From Paenibacillus dendritiformis (GTDB lineage: Bacteria > Bacillota > Bacilli > Paenibacillales > Paenibacillaceae): a stretch of 64,000 nucleotides of DNA. Made by a program: the position numbers and the translations under genes. Below, piece after piece: positions 40,545 to 50,445 of this stretch. The notes below the pieces were generated by a model. It saw nothing but the letters and a program-made list of their open reading frames with translations. It did not search any database and was not told the origin of the DNA. The first letter of the stretch is position 1. Every line of letters starts with the position of its first letter. The stretch is taken from positions 4,146,001 through 4,210,000 of the forward strand of contig NZ_OX216966.1 of NCBI RefSeq assembly GCF_945605565.1, written 5' to 3'.

Positions 40545-42896
40545 TTAACCGTTCTTCCGATCGTCTTGTCCGGCCAGCATCTCGCGGTATTTGCCGGGCG
40601 TGACGCCCTCGTGTTTTTTGAAGAAGCGCAGGAAGCCGACGTCGCTCGCATAGCCGACCCGCTGCGCGATATCCGAGATCGTCAGCCGGCTGTCCGTCAG
40701 CAATTGCTTTGCTTCCTCGACCCGCAGCTTGGCGATATATTCGGTGATGTTGCGTCCACCGTATTTTTTGAAGAAAGCGGAGATGTATGGCGAGGTCATC
40801 TCGAACTCATCCGCCATCGCGTTCAGGCTGAAGTTCGGATCCCGGTAATTCGCCTCGATGTATACCGTCATCTTGCGGAGCAGCCGTTCATGATAATCGC
40901 TGCGTTCTCTCCATATGTACTGGCAGAGCGTGTCATACTGACGCATAATCCGCTCCTGCATCTCCTCCCCGGCTACGGGCCGTGTGGTCAATCCCACCGG
41001 GTCGATCGGCGCGCCGAACACCTCCCGATCATCGACTTGAATGCTGTTCGTGATTTTCATTAACGTCGTTAACAACTCAATCGTCAAGCAGCGAATCCGA
41101 TCCGGAGTCACCTGCTCCCGCTGCCAATTCAGCTCGAAAATATGCTGCAGCAGCTTCGCCGTCTGTTCCGCGTCACCGCTCTTGACGACGTTCATCAGCT
41201 GGATCTCCGTTTCAATCGGATAGTGATAGTGCGGAGCTTGTCCCGCGTCAATCTGTTCATACACCATCGTCGATTCCGTCCCGTGCACAATCCGGTAATC
41301 GAGTGCCATCAGCGCCTCACTGTAGGCGGCCGCGATCCGATCGATCCCGAAGTGAATCGAGCTGACGCCGCAAACGATGGACAGCTTGAAGCGAAGCTGC
41401 GCCGTCTCCTTCAGCGGCAGCAGCAGATCGTCCCGGATCGCGCTGACGGAGGCTGACGATTCCGGCACATTCAACAGCACGGCCAGCCGATCGCGCTCCA
41501 GCTCGACGATATAGCCCCGCCTCTGCAACAGCTCATGTCCCAGGTTCGTCAGCACGAACCGGACCAGCCCCCATTCGCGTTCGGTATCCCCCTGGATGAA
41601 TTGCGAGCAATCGGCGACATCGATCAGAATAACGCCGAAGTAGTCGTGATCAAGCCGGATATCCATGAAGTGGAGCGTCTCGCTCATCCCGTGAGACAAG
41701 TCGACATGGCCGCGAATGAGGCGCGACAGGAAATTCGCTCGCAGCACGGGCGCTTGCTCGGATAATGTATGCCGCAGCTTATCCTCTTCCTCCAAGGTCC
41801 GGATGACCGATTGCTTGATCAGATCGAATTCATCCCGGTACGTCTCCGCAGATGACCGTTCCCGCTGCGCTAACACCTTCACCACGCTCTTGATCGGCTG
41901 ATAGGAGCGGTAGGCCATCGCATAGGAGCCGCCGATCCCCGCCGCGAGGCAGCCCACCAGAAGGATCAGCGCCCAGCGCTTGATGATGAGGACCTCCTGC
42001 AGGACCACCTTTTTCGGAATGACCGAGACATATTCCCAGCCGTTGCCTCCCTTGACGCGCGACAATATCATCGGCTGCCCGTCGATGCGCATCTCGTTAT
42101 AGCCGCTATCCTGCTGCAGATGATGCTGAATGGCGGAGGCCGTATCGCCGTGAACCGTCGACATCAGCACCTCCTGCTTTTCGTTCAGGATCATAAGCGA
42201 GCCGTCATTGACGCCTTCGATCTGCGTCAGCATCGCCCTGAGCTGCTGCTCGTCGATCTGAACGATCAATTGGCCTTTTATATCCGAGACATACTCATAA
42301 GGAAGAGATTGCACGAAGGTGATCATGTTGGATTGGACATTCTCCCGCCTGACGGATTCGGAAGGCAAATACTGCTTCGGATGGAGTCCCGTCAGCAACT
42401 GATGGCGGACCCATTCGCCGCTGCGGGCGGTGTAGATGGCGATGCGCGAGAAATAGAGGGAAGCATCTGTCTTCATCTCGGGGGTTAGAATCATATCGCT
42501 CCCTTGAAAATAGACCGCAAAATCATGGATAAAGCTGCTGATGTTTTTGTATTTATTCAACTCCTTCAAGGCGTCAATCACCTTCAATTGCTTCTCCAGC
42601 CCTTCGCTGCCGGCATTGTTCAGCAGCCACCTGACCTTGGGATTGAATGCCACCTGGGCCGTCAACTGCTCCACTTCCTTCAATCTGGAATCCGTAATCT
42701 GATTGAGCTGCTTCAGGAGGCCGATGTTCGTCCTGATCGCGTGATTGATCATAATCTCCTCCGTGCGGTAGTAAAAAACGCCTGCCACCGTCACCGGCAG
42801 CAGCAGGATAGCCAGGTACGACAGAAGCAGGGTCAAAAAAACGCTCCTCCTCGTCATGCTCCCCCTCCAGGCGCGAATGCTCCAGCGATCCTTCAT
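40545..42896 (-). CDS. AraC-family regulator with membrane sensor domain (YesN/Btr-like)
   Basis: 783 aa from the ATG at 42896. It has a first membrane helix at about residue 15-35 and a second near 320. The long extracytoplasmic loop is a CACHE-type sensor (RTNIGLLKQLNQITDSRLKEVEQLT). The C-terminal 100 residues form two AraC HTH motifs (FSLNAMADEFEMTSPYISAFFKK, then TISDIAQRVGYASDVGFLRFFKK and HEGVTPGKYRE). It is one of the large single-protein sensors typical of Paenibacillus glycan regulons. It sits 151 bp upstream of the transporter operon on the same strand and probably activates it. Confidence 0.9.
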   Translation of the reverse strand: MKDRWSIRAWRGSMTRRSVFLTLLLSYLAILLLPVTVAGVFYYRTEEIMINHAIRTNIGLLKQLNQITDSRLKEVEQLTAQVAFNPKVRWLLNNAGSEGLEKQLKVIDALKELNKYKNISSFIHDFAVYFQGSDMILTPEMKTDASLYFSRIAIYTARSGEWVRHQLLTGLHPKQYLPSESVRRENVQSNMITFVQSLPYEYVSDIKGQLIVQIDEQQLRAMLTQIEGVNDGSLMILNEKQEVLMSTVHGDTASAIQHHLQQDSGYNEMRIDGQPMILSRVKGGNGWEYVSVIPKKVVLQEVLIIKRWALILLVGCLAAGIGGSYAMAYRSYQPIKSVVKVLAQRERSSAETYRDEFDLIKQSVIRTLEEEDKLRHTLSEQAPVLRANFLSRLIRGHVDLSHGMSETLHFMDIRLDHDYFGVILIDVADCSQFIQGDTEREWGLVRFVLTNLGHELLQRRGYIVELERDRLAVLLNVPESSASVSAIRDDLLLPLKETAQLRFKLSIVCGVSSIHFGIDRIAAAYSEALMALDYRIVHGTESTMVYEQIDAGQAPHYHYPIETEIQLMNVVKSGDAEQTAKLLQHIFELNWQREQVTPDRIRCLTIELLTTLMKITNSIQVDDREVFGAPIDPVGLTTRPVAGEEMQERIMRQYDTLCQYIWRERSDYHERLLRKMTVYIEANYRDPNFSLNAMADEFEMTSPYISAFFKKYGGRNITEYIAKLRVEEAKQLLTDSRLTISDIAQRVGYASDVGFLRFFKKHEGVTPGKYREMLAGQDDRKNG

Positions 42897-43030
42897 CTCT
42901 GTTCCCCCTTCCCTCTTCTTCAATAATGCGACTCGCACTATAATCATTTATCTTAGTGGATGAAAAGAAGATGCGCCATTTTCAATATGGTAAAATAACA
43001 GATACTTATCGCATCAATCCAAAGAAATGA

Positions 43031-45115
43031 GTGAAGGCCATGCTGACATCATTAGAACACATCCGCATTTACAGGGAAGGACGCGGCGATCCGGCGCTGC
43101 TCGCGGACAATCGCTGGCTGCAATATATCGTTACGGCCGAGGAGCGCATCGTCAATCTGGAGCGGATCCAGTCGCTGCAGCAGCTGGCGAACTCCAATCC
43201 GGTGCTGGATTACGTGGAGCGTACCTTGCAGGTGCTGGATGGGCTGCCGCTGTCGTTCTGGATTAAGGAGACGATCGAAGAGGTATTGAAATGGTCGGAG
43301 ACGGCCAAGGGCGGGAGCGTTCGGCAACGGATCGCCTGGCAGGAGCAGGGCATCTCCTTGTTCGCCCATAATATAGGCTCGGCGCAGCTGTACGGGCAGC
43401 ACACGCGGAATCAGCGGCAGGAACGCGTGCTGCTCACCCATACGCTCATACTTACGCATGGCCTTATCGGCCAATATTTGCGCGGCGAGGTTCCGCTGGC
43501 GGAGAATGCGCCGCTCTATCATCTCATCGAGCGAGGCATCGTCTCGGCCCAGGAAATGCGTGATCTGCTCCTGCCGCTGAACCAGTGCATTATCGGGGCG
43601 GTATCCCCGGAGCTGTGGAATGCGCTGAAGGCCGATACCGAGCTCGTCATCGACCAGATTGTGAGCGGTCGCTTCGCCGAAGGGTTCACCCTTCCTGATC
43701 GCATCCGCCGGCTGCGGGCGATGTCCGGGCGGCGCGGCGAGAATACCGAAGCGGAGCTGGACAAGCTGGCGGAGCAGCCGCGGGCGCTGGAATCGCTCCA
43801 GGCGTTGGAGCCGAAGACGCTTTGGTATGTGGAAGCCGCGCTCCATGAGTGTACGTTCGAGGAATTCGTGAAGATTTTCCTATTGGCGCTGGCAGCGCCG
43901 GAGATGGGACCCCACATCCGGCATATCAGCTTCGAGCGCCTGATGAATGGGATGTATTATGATTACCGGGGCCGGAAGCATTTGAACGTCTATAAAAAGC
44001 GGATGATCGAGCAGGCGCTTCGCGCCTTGACCTACGACGGCATTGCGAACGGAGCGAAGCCGGACAGCCCGCATCTGGACTTGCGCATCGAACGGGCGGA
44101 CGGGATGGCCGACAGCGTCTACGTGAACTTCGTCTTCTCCCCAGCCGCGGAGAAGCTGATTGAGTTCTGCATCGAGGCCGAGAAGACCCCCCTCTACGAA
44201 CGGGCCATTCTGATGCTGTTCGATCTGTTCGAATTGCGGCGCGACGCCTATGACCGCTTCCATAACGAGGAGGCGTATCTGTCCGATATGAACGGGTCGG
44301 CCGATTATAAGCAGGTCATCCTCGACTACGTGACGGGCTCGCGCGTCATCGATATCGGGCCCGGCGGCGGCGTGATGCTTGACCTGCTCGAAGAACGGCT
44401 GCCGGAAGTGGAAGCGATCGGCATCGACATTTCCCAAAATGTCATAGAGGCTCTGGAACGGAAGAAGCAATTGGAGAACCGGCGCTGGCGGGTCATGAAG
44501 GGCGATGCCCTCGATTTGAAGCAGTACGTTGCTCCGCAGAGCATCGATACGGTGATCTTCTCTTCGATTCTGCATGAGCTGTATTCTTATATTGAATATG
44601 AAGGACAGCGGTTCAATCCGAAGACGGTCGCCGCCGCCCTGCGCAGCGCATTCGATGTGCTCTCTCCAGGCGGACGCATCATCATTCGCGACGGCATTAT
44701 GAGCGAGCCGGAAGAGCAGATGCGGATGATCCGCTTCCGGAACGCGGACGGCATGCCGTGGCTGGAGCGGTACGCCAAAGACTTTGCCGGGCGGCCCATC
44801 TCGTTCGAGCGCCTGTCCCCATTCGAGGCGAAGCTGCCGATTAATGACGCGATGGAATTTCTGTACACCTACACCTGGGGACCCGAAGCATACGTCCACG
44901 AGGTGCAGGAGCAGTTCGGCTATTTCACGCCGACGCAGTATGCGGAGTTCATTCAGAGCACCCTGGGCGAGCGGGCGGCGATCCTCCGCTGCGATCATTA
45001 TTTGCAGGACGGGTATGCCGAGGCGCTGGCGCCGAAAATCAGCTTGTTCAATGAACTTGGGGAGCCTGCACGCCTGCCGGACAGCACCTGCTTGATTGTG
45101 ATTGAGAAGAAGTAG
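43031..45115 (+). CDS. large class I SAM-dependent methyltransferase, unknown substrate
   Basis: 694 aa. The C-terminal half holds a complete SAM-binding motif, VIDIGPGGGVMLDLLEERLPEVEAIGIDIS (about residues 436-465), then KGDALDL and LSPGGRIIIRDGIM. The first 420 residues are helical and match no domain I recognise; they contain a tyrosine-rich segment FERLMNGMYYDYRGRKHLNVY. The start is uncertain: GTG 43031 or ATG 43040, neither with a strong ribosome site. It is monocistronic and divergent from the AraC-type sensor gene. It could modify a carbohydrate or lipid, but that is speculation. Confidence 0.82.
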   Translation: MKAMLTSLEHIRIYREGRGDPALLADNRWLQYIVTAEERIVNLERIQSLQQLANSNPVLDYVERTLQVLDGLPLSFWIKETIEEVLKWSETAKGGSVRQRIAWQEQGISLFAHNIGSAQLYGQHTRNQRQERVLLTHTLILTHGLIGQYLRGEVPLAENAPLYHLIERGIVSAQEMRDLLLPLNQCIIGAVSPELWNALKADTELVIDQIVSGRFAEGFTLPDRIRRLRAMSGRRGENTEAELDKLAEQPRALESLQALEPKTLWYVEAALHECTFEEFVKIFLLALAAPEMGPHIRHISFERLMNGMYYDYRGRKHLNVYKKRMIEQALRALTYDGIANGAKPDSPHLDLRIERADGMADSVYVNFVFSPAAEKLIEFCIEAEKTPLYERAILMLFDLFELRRDAYDRFHNEEAYLSDMNGSADYKQVILDYVTGSRVIDIGPGGGVMLDLLEERLPEVEAIGIDISQNVIEALERKKQLENRRWRVMKGDALDLKQYVAPQSIDTVIFSSILHELYSYIEYEGQRFNPKTVAAALRSAFDVLSPGGRIIIRDGIMSEPEEQMRMIRFRNADGMPWLERYAKDFAGRPISFERLSPFEAKLPINDAMEFLYTYTWGPEAYVHEVQEQFGYFTPTQYAEFIQSTLGERAAILRCDHYLQDGYAEALAPKISLFNELGEPARLPDSTCLIVIEKK

Positions 45116-45296
45116 CGCGCCAACCAGCTCATTCTCGGCTACGGGCATTTGGCGAAGGCGGAGATCCGGGAAGGAATCAAACGGCTGCAGCGAGCGTTAG
45201 CCGAACTTCCACGGCGGTTCTCCGGCCGGGAGAAGCCGTGAACCGGGATGTTCCGGTTCCCGGTTCTTCTCCCCGCCAGGCTTGAAGCACGGCCGC

Positions 45297-46169
45297 TTAC
45301 CCGATGCCCTGCTCCTTGGCATAATTGCCCCAGTGCGGACGGCTTCCGTCTCCATCGGTGAACGGGTACCGCTCCGACAGCCCCCATGTGCTGAGGCTCT
45401 TGCCCGACAGGTCGAGCTTGTCCGGATCGGCTGCCAGCGCCGCAATCGCCCGGCCGATATAGACCGGCGTCTCCGACATCAGGAAATGCGGCTCCTTCTT
45501 CCCTGCCTCTCTCCAATTCTCCTCCGTCACGCCGAAATGATCCAGCATCTCCTCGGAACGAAGGAAGCCCGGCGTAACCGCGACGGCGGTTACCCCATGC
45601 GGACGCAGATCCTCCGCCATCGCGGCGGCGAGATGAATGGCGGATATTTTGGCCAGACTGTAATACAGATTGCCGCGGTAACGATAATCGATGCCATCCG
45701 TAATCTCGATGATAATGCCCTGCCGCCGGGCCACCATGAGCGGCGCGCCGTAATAGCTCGTCATCATATGGGAATGGACGGCCTGCTGCTGCATCCGCAG
45801 CCCGTTGGCCAGCGAATGCTCCCAGAAGGCGGCTCCCCACTGGGTCAGCGACTCGCCTCCCCATACGTCGTTCACCAATATATCCAGCTGACCGTTCTGC
45901 TCGGCCCGAATCCGCTCGAACAGCGCCTTCACTTCCTCCTCGACCGTATGATCGACACGTACCGGAATGCCCTGGCCTCCATGCGCCGTCACCAGCTCCG
46001 CCGTCTCCTCGATCGTCTCGCTCCGGCCCATGTCGGACTGACGGCCGCGAACCGAACGGCCCGTGCAGTATACGGTGGCTCCAGCCTCTCCCAGCATCGT
46101 GGAGATTCCTCTGCCTGCTCCCCGCGTCGCTCCCGCTACGACGGCCACCTTGCCATCCAATGGCTTCAT
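45297..46169 (-). CDS. short-chain dehydrogenase/reductase
   Basis: 290 aa. The NAD(P)-binding motif is AGATRGAGRGI (residues 13-23), NDVWGG replaces the usual NNAG, and the catalytic YxxxK is in YRGNLYYSLAKISAIH. The rest of the chain runs to a C-terminal segment rich in Trp. It is a classical-SDR with unknown substrate. The gene is divergent from a WYL-type regulator across 150 bp that contains a palindromic operator, so it is probably regulated by that protein, or was before the regulator became frameshifted. Confidence 0.92.
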   Translation of the reverse strand: MKPLDGKVAVVAGATRGAGRGISTMLGEAGATVYCTGRSVRGRQSDMGRSETIEETAELVTAHGGQGIPVRVDHTVEEEVKALFERIRAEQNGQLDILVNDVWGGESLTQWGAAFWEHSLANGLRMQQQAVHSHMMTSYYGAPLMVARRQGIIIEITDGIDYRYRGNLYYSLAKISAIHLAAAMAEDLRPHGVTAVAVTPGFLRSEEMLDHFGVTEENWREAGKKEPHFLMSETPVYIGRAIAALAADPDKLDLSGKSLSTWGLSERYPFTDGDGSRPHWGNYAKEQGIG

Positions 46170-46220
46170 TCCTCATCATCCTCTCTGAATTCTTGACTAC
46201 GAACCTAGTGTACCCGACCC

Positions 46221-46243
46221 AATATGACATCTATTGTCATATT
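46221..46243. promoter_or_regulatory. palindromic operator between SDR and WYL regulator
   Basis: AATATGACA (46221-46229) and TGTCATATT (46235-46243) are perfect 9-bp arms around TCTAT. The TGACA-n-TGTCA core matches that upstream of the other WYL regulator (9781-9807). It lies between the two divergent genes. Confidence 0.68.
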
Positions 46244-46323
46244 GATATGATATGATGAGATTTGATGAGCCACTGCAAATGAACGGAGATAGAAATAGAT
46301 TACACGGGAAAGAGGATGATAGG

Positions 46324-47284
46324 ATGCGCGCGGATCGGCTGTTATCCATCGTGCTGCTGCTGCAGAATTATGGCAAATTGACATCGAAGGAGTTGGCCCG
46401 GAGGCTGGAGGTATCCGAGCGGACTATCATGCGCGACATGGATGCCCTCAGCGCCGCCGGCATTCCGGTGTACGCGGATCGCGGATCGAACGGCGGCTGG
46501 ATGCTGGCAGAGGGATACCGCACGACATTGACGGGGATGAAGGCGACGGAGCTTCTGTCGCTGCTGCTGATCCCGTCCTCCCTGCTCGATGATCTCGGCC
46601 TTCGGGAAGAGGGAGACAGCGCCCTGCGGAAGCTGCTCGCCTCCACGACCGCCGAGCAGCGGCGGGACGCGGAATTTGCCCGGGAGCGCCTCCATATCGA
46701 CGGGGCAGGTTGGCATGAGTCGACGAAGGACTCGTCGCCCTGTCTGCCCCTGCTGCAGGAGGCCGTCTGGGAAGAGCGGGCGGTTCGTGGAATATGAACG
46801 CGAGGATGGCGTCGTGACCCGGACGCTTCACCCGCTCGGGCTCGTGGCAAAGCGGAATGTGTGGTATCTCGTCGCGGAGACCGGCGAAGCCTCGCTGCGC
46901 ACGTACCGCTTGTCGCGGCTGCGGCATGCCGAGCTGCTGGACGAGACCTTCGCGCGCCCCGCCGGCTTCGACCTCGCCTCCTACTGGGCGCAATCGACGG
47001 CCCAGTTCACCGCGAGCCTGCCGCGCTACCCGGCGCGTATACGGCTGCGCGACGATGTGTTGGCGCGCTTGTCCCAGGACCGGTACGTCCGTGTCGGTCC
47101 GGTCCGGGCCGCAGGCGGCGGATGGTCCGAGGCCGAGGTCGAATTCCATACGCTGGAATCGGCCGCCGAGACGATTCTCCGCTTCGGGCCGCGGATGGTG
47201 GCCATTGCGCCGGCCGAGCTGCGCGCCGCGGTCATCGCGGAAGCGAAGGCGCTGCTGGCGCAATACGGCGAGGAGCAGGTCTGA
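46324..47284 (+). pseudogene. frameshifted WYL-domain regulator (YafY-like)
   Basis: The N-terminal HTH and WYL half is read from the ATG at 46324 (RADRLLSIVLLLQNYGKLTS, then EVSERTIMRDMDALSAAGIP and DRGSNGGWML). It breaks at TGA near 46797 after EEAVWEERAVRGI-like residues. The remainder continues in the next frame from FVEYEREDGVVTRTLHPLGL to the end at 47284. Removing one G from the GCGGGCGG run (about 46784) restores one protein of about 319 aa. It is a recent pseudogene or a sequence error. The divergent SDR gene and palindromic operator suggest it regulated that gene. Confidence 0.83.
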
Positions 47285-47391
47285 GGCCGCACTGCGAACG
47301 CGGCCTGTTCCTTTTTTTCTTCCAGGGTATAGGTTGCCGTGTTATTTATATGTATACTGTTATCAATTCCTTTGCCGGAGGTGCATATATC

Positions 47392-47910
47392 ATGCCGCAA
47401 GATTCGAAGGTGAGCGTAGCTCAACATTATTTGCGGGTCGTCATTGACAAATTCACGAGCCTGAAAGCGGATGCCGAGCGGGCGATGGCTCAGCTTCAGG
47501 AGCAGGATCTCCATTGGGCAATGAACGAGGACTCGAATAGCGTCGCCGTTATCATCCAGCATATGAGCGGCAATATGATTTCCCGCTGGACCGACTTCCT
47601 GACAAGCGACGGGGAGAAGCCGGATCGCAACCGCGACGATGAGTTCATCGATTCGATTCGTTCCAAAGACGATCTGCTGCGGGTATGGAATCGAGGCTGG
47701 GACGTATTTCTGAATACGCTTCGCTCCCTGACCGCGGACGATCTGTTGGCGACGGTCACAATCCGGAACGAAGCTCATACCGTTCTCGAAGCGATCGAGC
47801 GCCAGATGTCGCATTATTCATATCATGTCGGCCAGATTGTCTACGTCGCGAAGCAGATTCGCTCCGAGGAATGGAGCACATTATCGATTCCCCGCAAAAG
47901 CAAAAAATAA
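47392..47910 (+). CDS. DUF1572 / DinB-like protein
   Basis: 172 aa from the ATG at 47392 (GGAGG, 10-nt gap). It is a four-helix DinB fold: VIIQHMSGNMISRWTDFLT contains the first metal His, the segment ending AIERQMSHYSYHVGQIVYVAKQI has the paired His, and helices between are regular. Some DinB-like relatives are bacillithiol-dependent transferases. In bacilli, DUF1572 members have no established role. It is monocistronic, starting 108 nt after the frameshifted regulator. Confidence 0.88.
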   Translation: MPQDSKVSVAQHYLRVVIDKFTSLKADAERAMAQLQEQDLHWAMNEDSNSVAVIIQHMSGNMISRWTDFLTSDGEKPDRNRDDEFIDSIRSKDDLLRVWNRGWDVFLNTLRSLTADDLLATVTIRNEAHTVLEAIERQMSHYSYHVGQIVYVAKQIRSEEWSTLSIPRKSKK

Positions 47911-48029
47911 GGCTCCGCCACAGGTCAGGTCTGTCATAAGCAGGCCTGCCCTTATCTATGGGCGTGCTCCCGTCTTAAGCTGCTTTCCGGCGGCGTCCCT
48001 GATAGAGGAGATTCCCTCCCCTCTACCCT

Positions 48030-49109
48030 CTACCGCTTGGCATATCGCTCGATCATGTCCGCCAGCTTCTCCGTCGTGCCGATCGCATCGCCTGAGCGCG
48101 AATCCATCCGCTGCACGTACTCCTCCCGCTTCTCTCCCAGCCTGTGAATCATGTGCAGGAAGGCGTCCGACGACACGTCCGCATCATCCAGCACCTCGGC
48201 GAACCCTCTGTCCGCGAACGATCTGGCGTTCAGGATCTGATCCCCGCGGCTGGACCCCTTCGGCAGCGGAATCAGCAGCATCGGCTTGCGCAGCGACAGC
48301 AATTCAAAGATCGCGTTCGATCCGGCCCGCGAGATGACGATGTCGGACATTGCCATCAGATGGGGCAGCTCGTCTTGGACGAATTCGAATTGCTTATATC
48401 CGGGAAGCTGCAGAGCTTCTTCCACCTGGCCTGCGCCGCAAATATGCACGATCCGGAAGGTGTCGAGCAGAGAACGCAGGTTGGCCCGGATCGCCTGGTT
48501 GATGCTTTTGGCGCCCAAGCTACCGCCGATGACAAGCAGGACCTTCTTCCCTGCCGGGAATCCGCAATGCAGCCGCCCCTTGGCGGCATTGCCCAGCCGC
48601 AGCTCCTCGCGGACGATTGCGCCGACGTATTCCGCTTTCCCGCTGCGGATATGCTGAAGCGTCTCAGGGAACGTCGCACAGATCCGGGTTGCGAACGGAG
48701 TGGCGATACGGTTCGCCAAGCCGGGCGTCATATCCGACTCGTGGATGACGGCCGGCACCCGCCGCATCCATCCGGCCGCGACGACCGGCACGGACACGAA
48801 TCCTCCCTTGGAGAAAATGATCCGGGGCCCAATGCGCCTCAATAACGCATAGGCTTGGCCACAACCTTTTAAGACCTTGAACGGATCCTTCACATTGTTC
48901 CAATCCGCATAGCGCCTCAGCTTCCCGGTCGCGATCCCGTGATACTCCACTTCAGGGAAGGACGACATGATCTTCCTCTCGATTCCTTCGTACGACCCGA
49001 TATAGTGAATATCCCAATTCCGCTCCAGCAGCTTCGGAATCAAGGCGGCATTGACGGTAACGTGACCTGCCGAGCCTCCTCCGGTTAATACTATCTTTTT
49101 ATTCTTCAT
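48030..49109 (-). CDS. murG: MurG-type UDP-GlcNAc:lipid I N-acetylglucosaminyltransferase paralogue
   Basis: 359 aa. The N-terminal motif is [20 protein letters not shown], a variant of the usual GGTGGH, typical of the second MurG clade in bacilli. Acceptor-side motifs include [16 protein letters not shown] and [14 protein letters not shown]. The sugar nucleotide site is in [24 protein letters not shown] and [11 protein letters not shown]. It adds GlcNAc to lipid I to form lipid II at the membrane. It lies beside a VanRS-like two-component system, so it may be induced by cell-wall stress. GGGGGT precedes the ATG. Confidence 0.92.
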   Translation of the reverse strand: MKNKKIVLTGGGSAGHVTVNAALIPKLLERNWDIHYIGSYEGIERKIMSSFPEVEYHGIATGKLRRYADWNNVKDPFKVLKGCGQAYALLRRIGPRIIFSKGGFVSVPVVAAGWMRRVPAVIHESDMTPGLANRIATPFATRICATFPETLQHIRSGKAEYVGAIVREELRLGNAAKGRLHCGFPAGKKVLLVIGGSLGAKSINQAIRANLRSLLDTFRIVHICGAGQVEEALQLPGYKQFEFVQDELPHLMAMSDIVISRAGSNAIFELLSLRKPMLLIPLPKGSSRGDQILNARSFADRGFAEVLDDADVSSDAFLHMIHRLGEKREEYVQRMDSRSGDAIGTTEKLADMIERYAKR

Positions 49110-49233
49110 CAGCTACCCCCATCCCGCACCCCGTTGTCCAATCATCATGATACCCTGCTGACAGGCGTCGGACATGCGAATTCCCTTCCGATATGGATAG
49201 GATGGAATGTCCGCCAGCCATCGCGAAGATAAT

Positions 49234-49261
49234 AGTTTACATAATATTATTTATGAAAACT
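49234..49261 (-). repeat. dif-like 11-6-11 site (site 6)
   Basis: Plus strand: arm AGTTTACATAA, spacer TATTAT, arm TTATGAAAACT. The second arm reversed is AGTTTTCATAA, so the arms agree at 10 of 11 positions. This is the most symmetrical of the set. It lies between the MurG-type gene (start 49109) and the histidine kinase (end 49375). Confidence 0.55.
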
Positions 49262-49374
49262 TCATATCCCGCTCTCACTGGAAGCATTTCGCATAACGAG
49301 GAACATAGCGGTTTGACATCCTGTGTATTTGCCTTATTGTATTCTACCGTTTCCCGGATGGGCAATAAAACAGG

Positions 49375-50445
49375 TTACGGCTTCGGCAGCCGTACCGTAA
49401 AGGTGAAGTGTCCATGCTCATGCCGAAGCGTGATCGTGCCGCCATGCAGCTCGACGATGTTCTTCGCAATGGACAGTCCCAGACCGGATCCGGATTGAAT
49501 CGCATGCGCCGTGCGGGAATCATCGGCCTTGTAGAAGCGTTCAAACAGATGCTTCTCCTGCTCCGCCGTAATCGGCTTGCCCTCGTTCTCGATCGCAACC
49601 CTCAGATGGCCGTTCCCGGATTGGAACGAAACATAGATATCGCCCGGCTTGATCGAAAATTTCAAGGCATTCAGCAGCAGATTGTCGAGGGCCCGGATGA
49701 TCTTCTCGCTATCCACCTGAACCAGGGCAGGCGCCGGTTCAAGCTGCCAATGCATGTGCACCCCATACTCCTGGGCAATCGGCTCGAATTCCACGAGGAG
49801 CTGCTCCAGCAGCTCCCGCAGATCGACCGGCTCCTTCTGGAGCTTCGCATCGGTTGAAGTCAGGCGCGTATACTCGAACAAATCGTCGATCAAATATTTC
49901 AGATGAATCGCCTTCTTGTACGTATTGTGAATGAATCGCTCCTGCTCCTCCGTGTCTTGATACGATTTGCTCGTCAATAGATCCAGGTACCCGATAATGC
50001 TCGTTAACGGCGTCCGCAGATCATGGGAAATCCCCGTAATCAGCGCCATTTTCGCTTGCTCCTGCTCCCGTTCATTCGCTTGCTGCAGCATCAGCGCCTC
50101 CGCCATCGCATTGATGCTGTCCGCTACTCTGCCCAGCTCATCCTCCCGCTCCGCGGGCACCCGGTAAGTAAGATCGCCCTGAGAGATGACATGGAGCCCC
50201 TCGGCCAGCGTCATCACATCGTGAACAATCGGCCGGGTGAAGTAGAAGAACAGCGCCGTGAAGAGGCCCGCAAATATAAAGATGTCGAGCACGGCAATAT
50301 ACGGCGCGATCGGATAATGATTTTTAATGTGGTTAAATAAAATCATAATCAGCACCGTCAACAATAAGCTGAGCACGAACCGCCACAATATCGCGCCCCG
50401 GATACTTTTGCGGATATGGAATAGAGTCACGAGTTTATTTATCAA
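49375..50445 (-). CDS. VanS-like sensor histidine kinase
   Basis: 356 aa. Two membrane helices (FVLSLLLTVLIMILFNH and AVLDIFIFAGLFTALFFYF) flank a very short extracytoplasmic loop, so it may sense within the membrane. HAMP follows, then HisKA with ISHDLRTPLTSIIGYLDLL (phosphoacceptor His), and HATPase with DNLLLNALKFS and GSGLGLSIAKNIVELHGG. It overlaps the response regulator gene by 11 nt. The context with the MurG paralogue suggests a cell-envelope stress or antibiotic response. Confidence 0.93.
   Translation of the reverse strand: MINKLVTLFHIRKSIRGAILWRFVLSLLLTVLIMILFNHIKNHYPIAPYIAVLDIFIFAGLFTALFFYFTRPIVHDVMTLAEGLHVISQGDLTYRVPAEREDELGRVADSINAMAEALMLQQANEREQEQAKMALITGISHDLRTPLTSIIGYLDLLTSKSYQDTEEQERFIHNTYKKAIHLKYLIDDLFEYTRLTSTDAKLQKEPVDLRELLEQLLVEFEPIAQEYGVHMHWQLEPAPALVQVDSEKIIRALDNLLLNALKFSIKPGDIYVSFQSGNGHLRVAIENEGKPITAEQEKHLFERFYKADDSRTAHAIQSGSGLGLSIAKNIVELHGGTITLRHEHGHFTFTVRLPKP

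Noticed and set aside
43880..45148. 422-residue open frame on the minus strand
   Set aside because: It is the complement of the methyltransferase gene with no domain pattern and no ribosome site.
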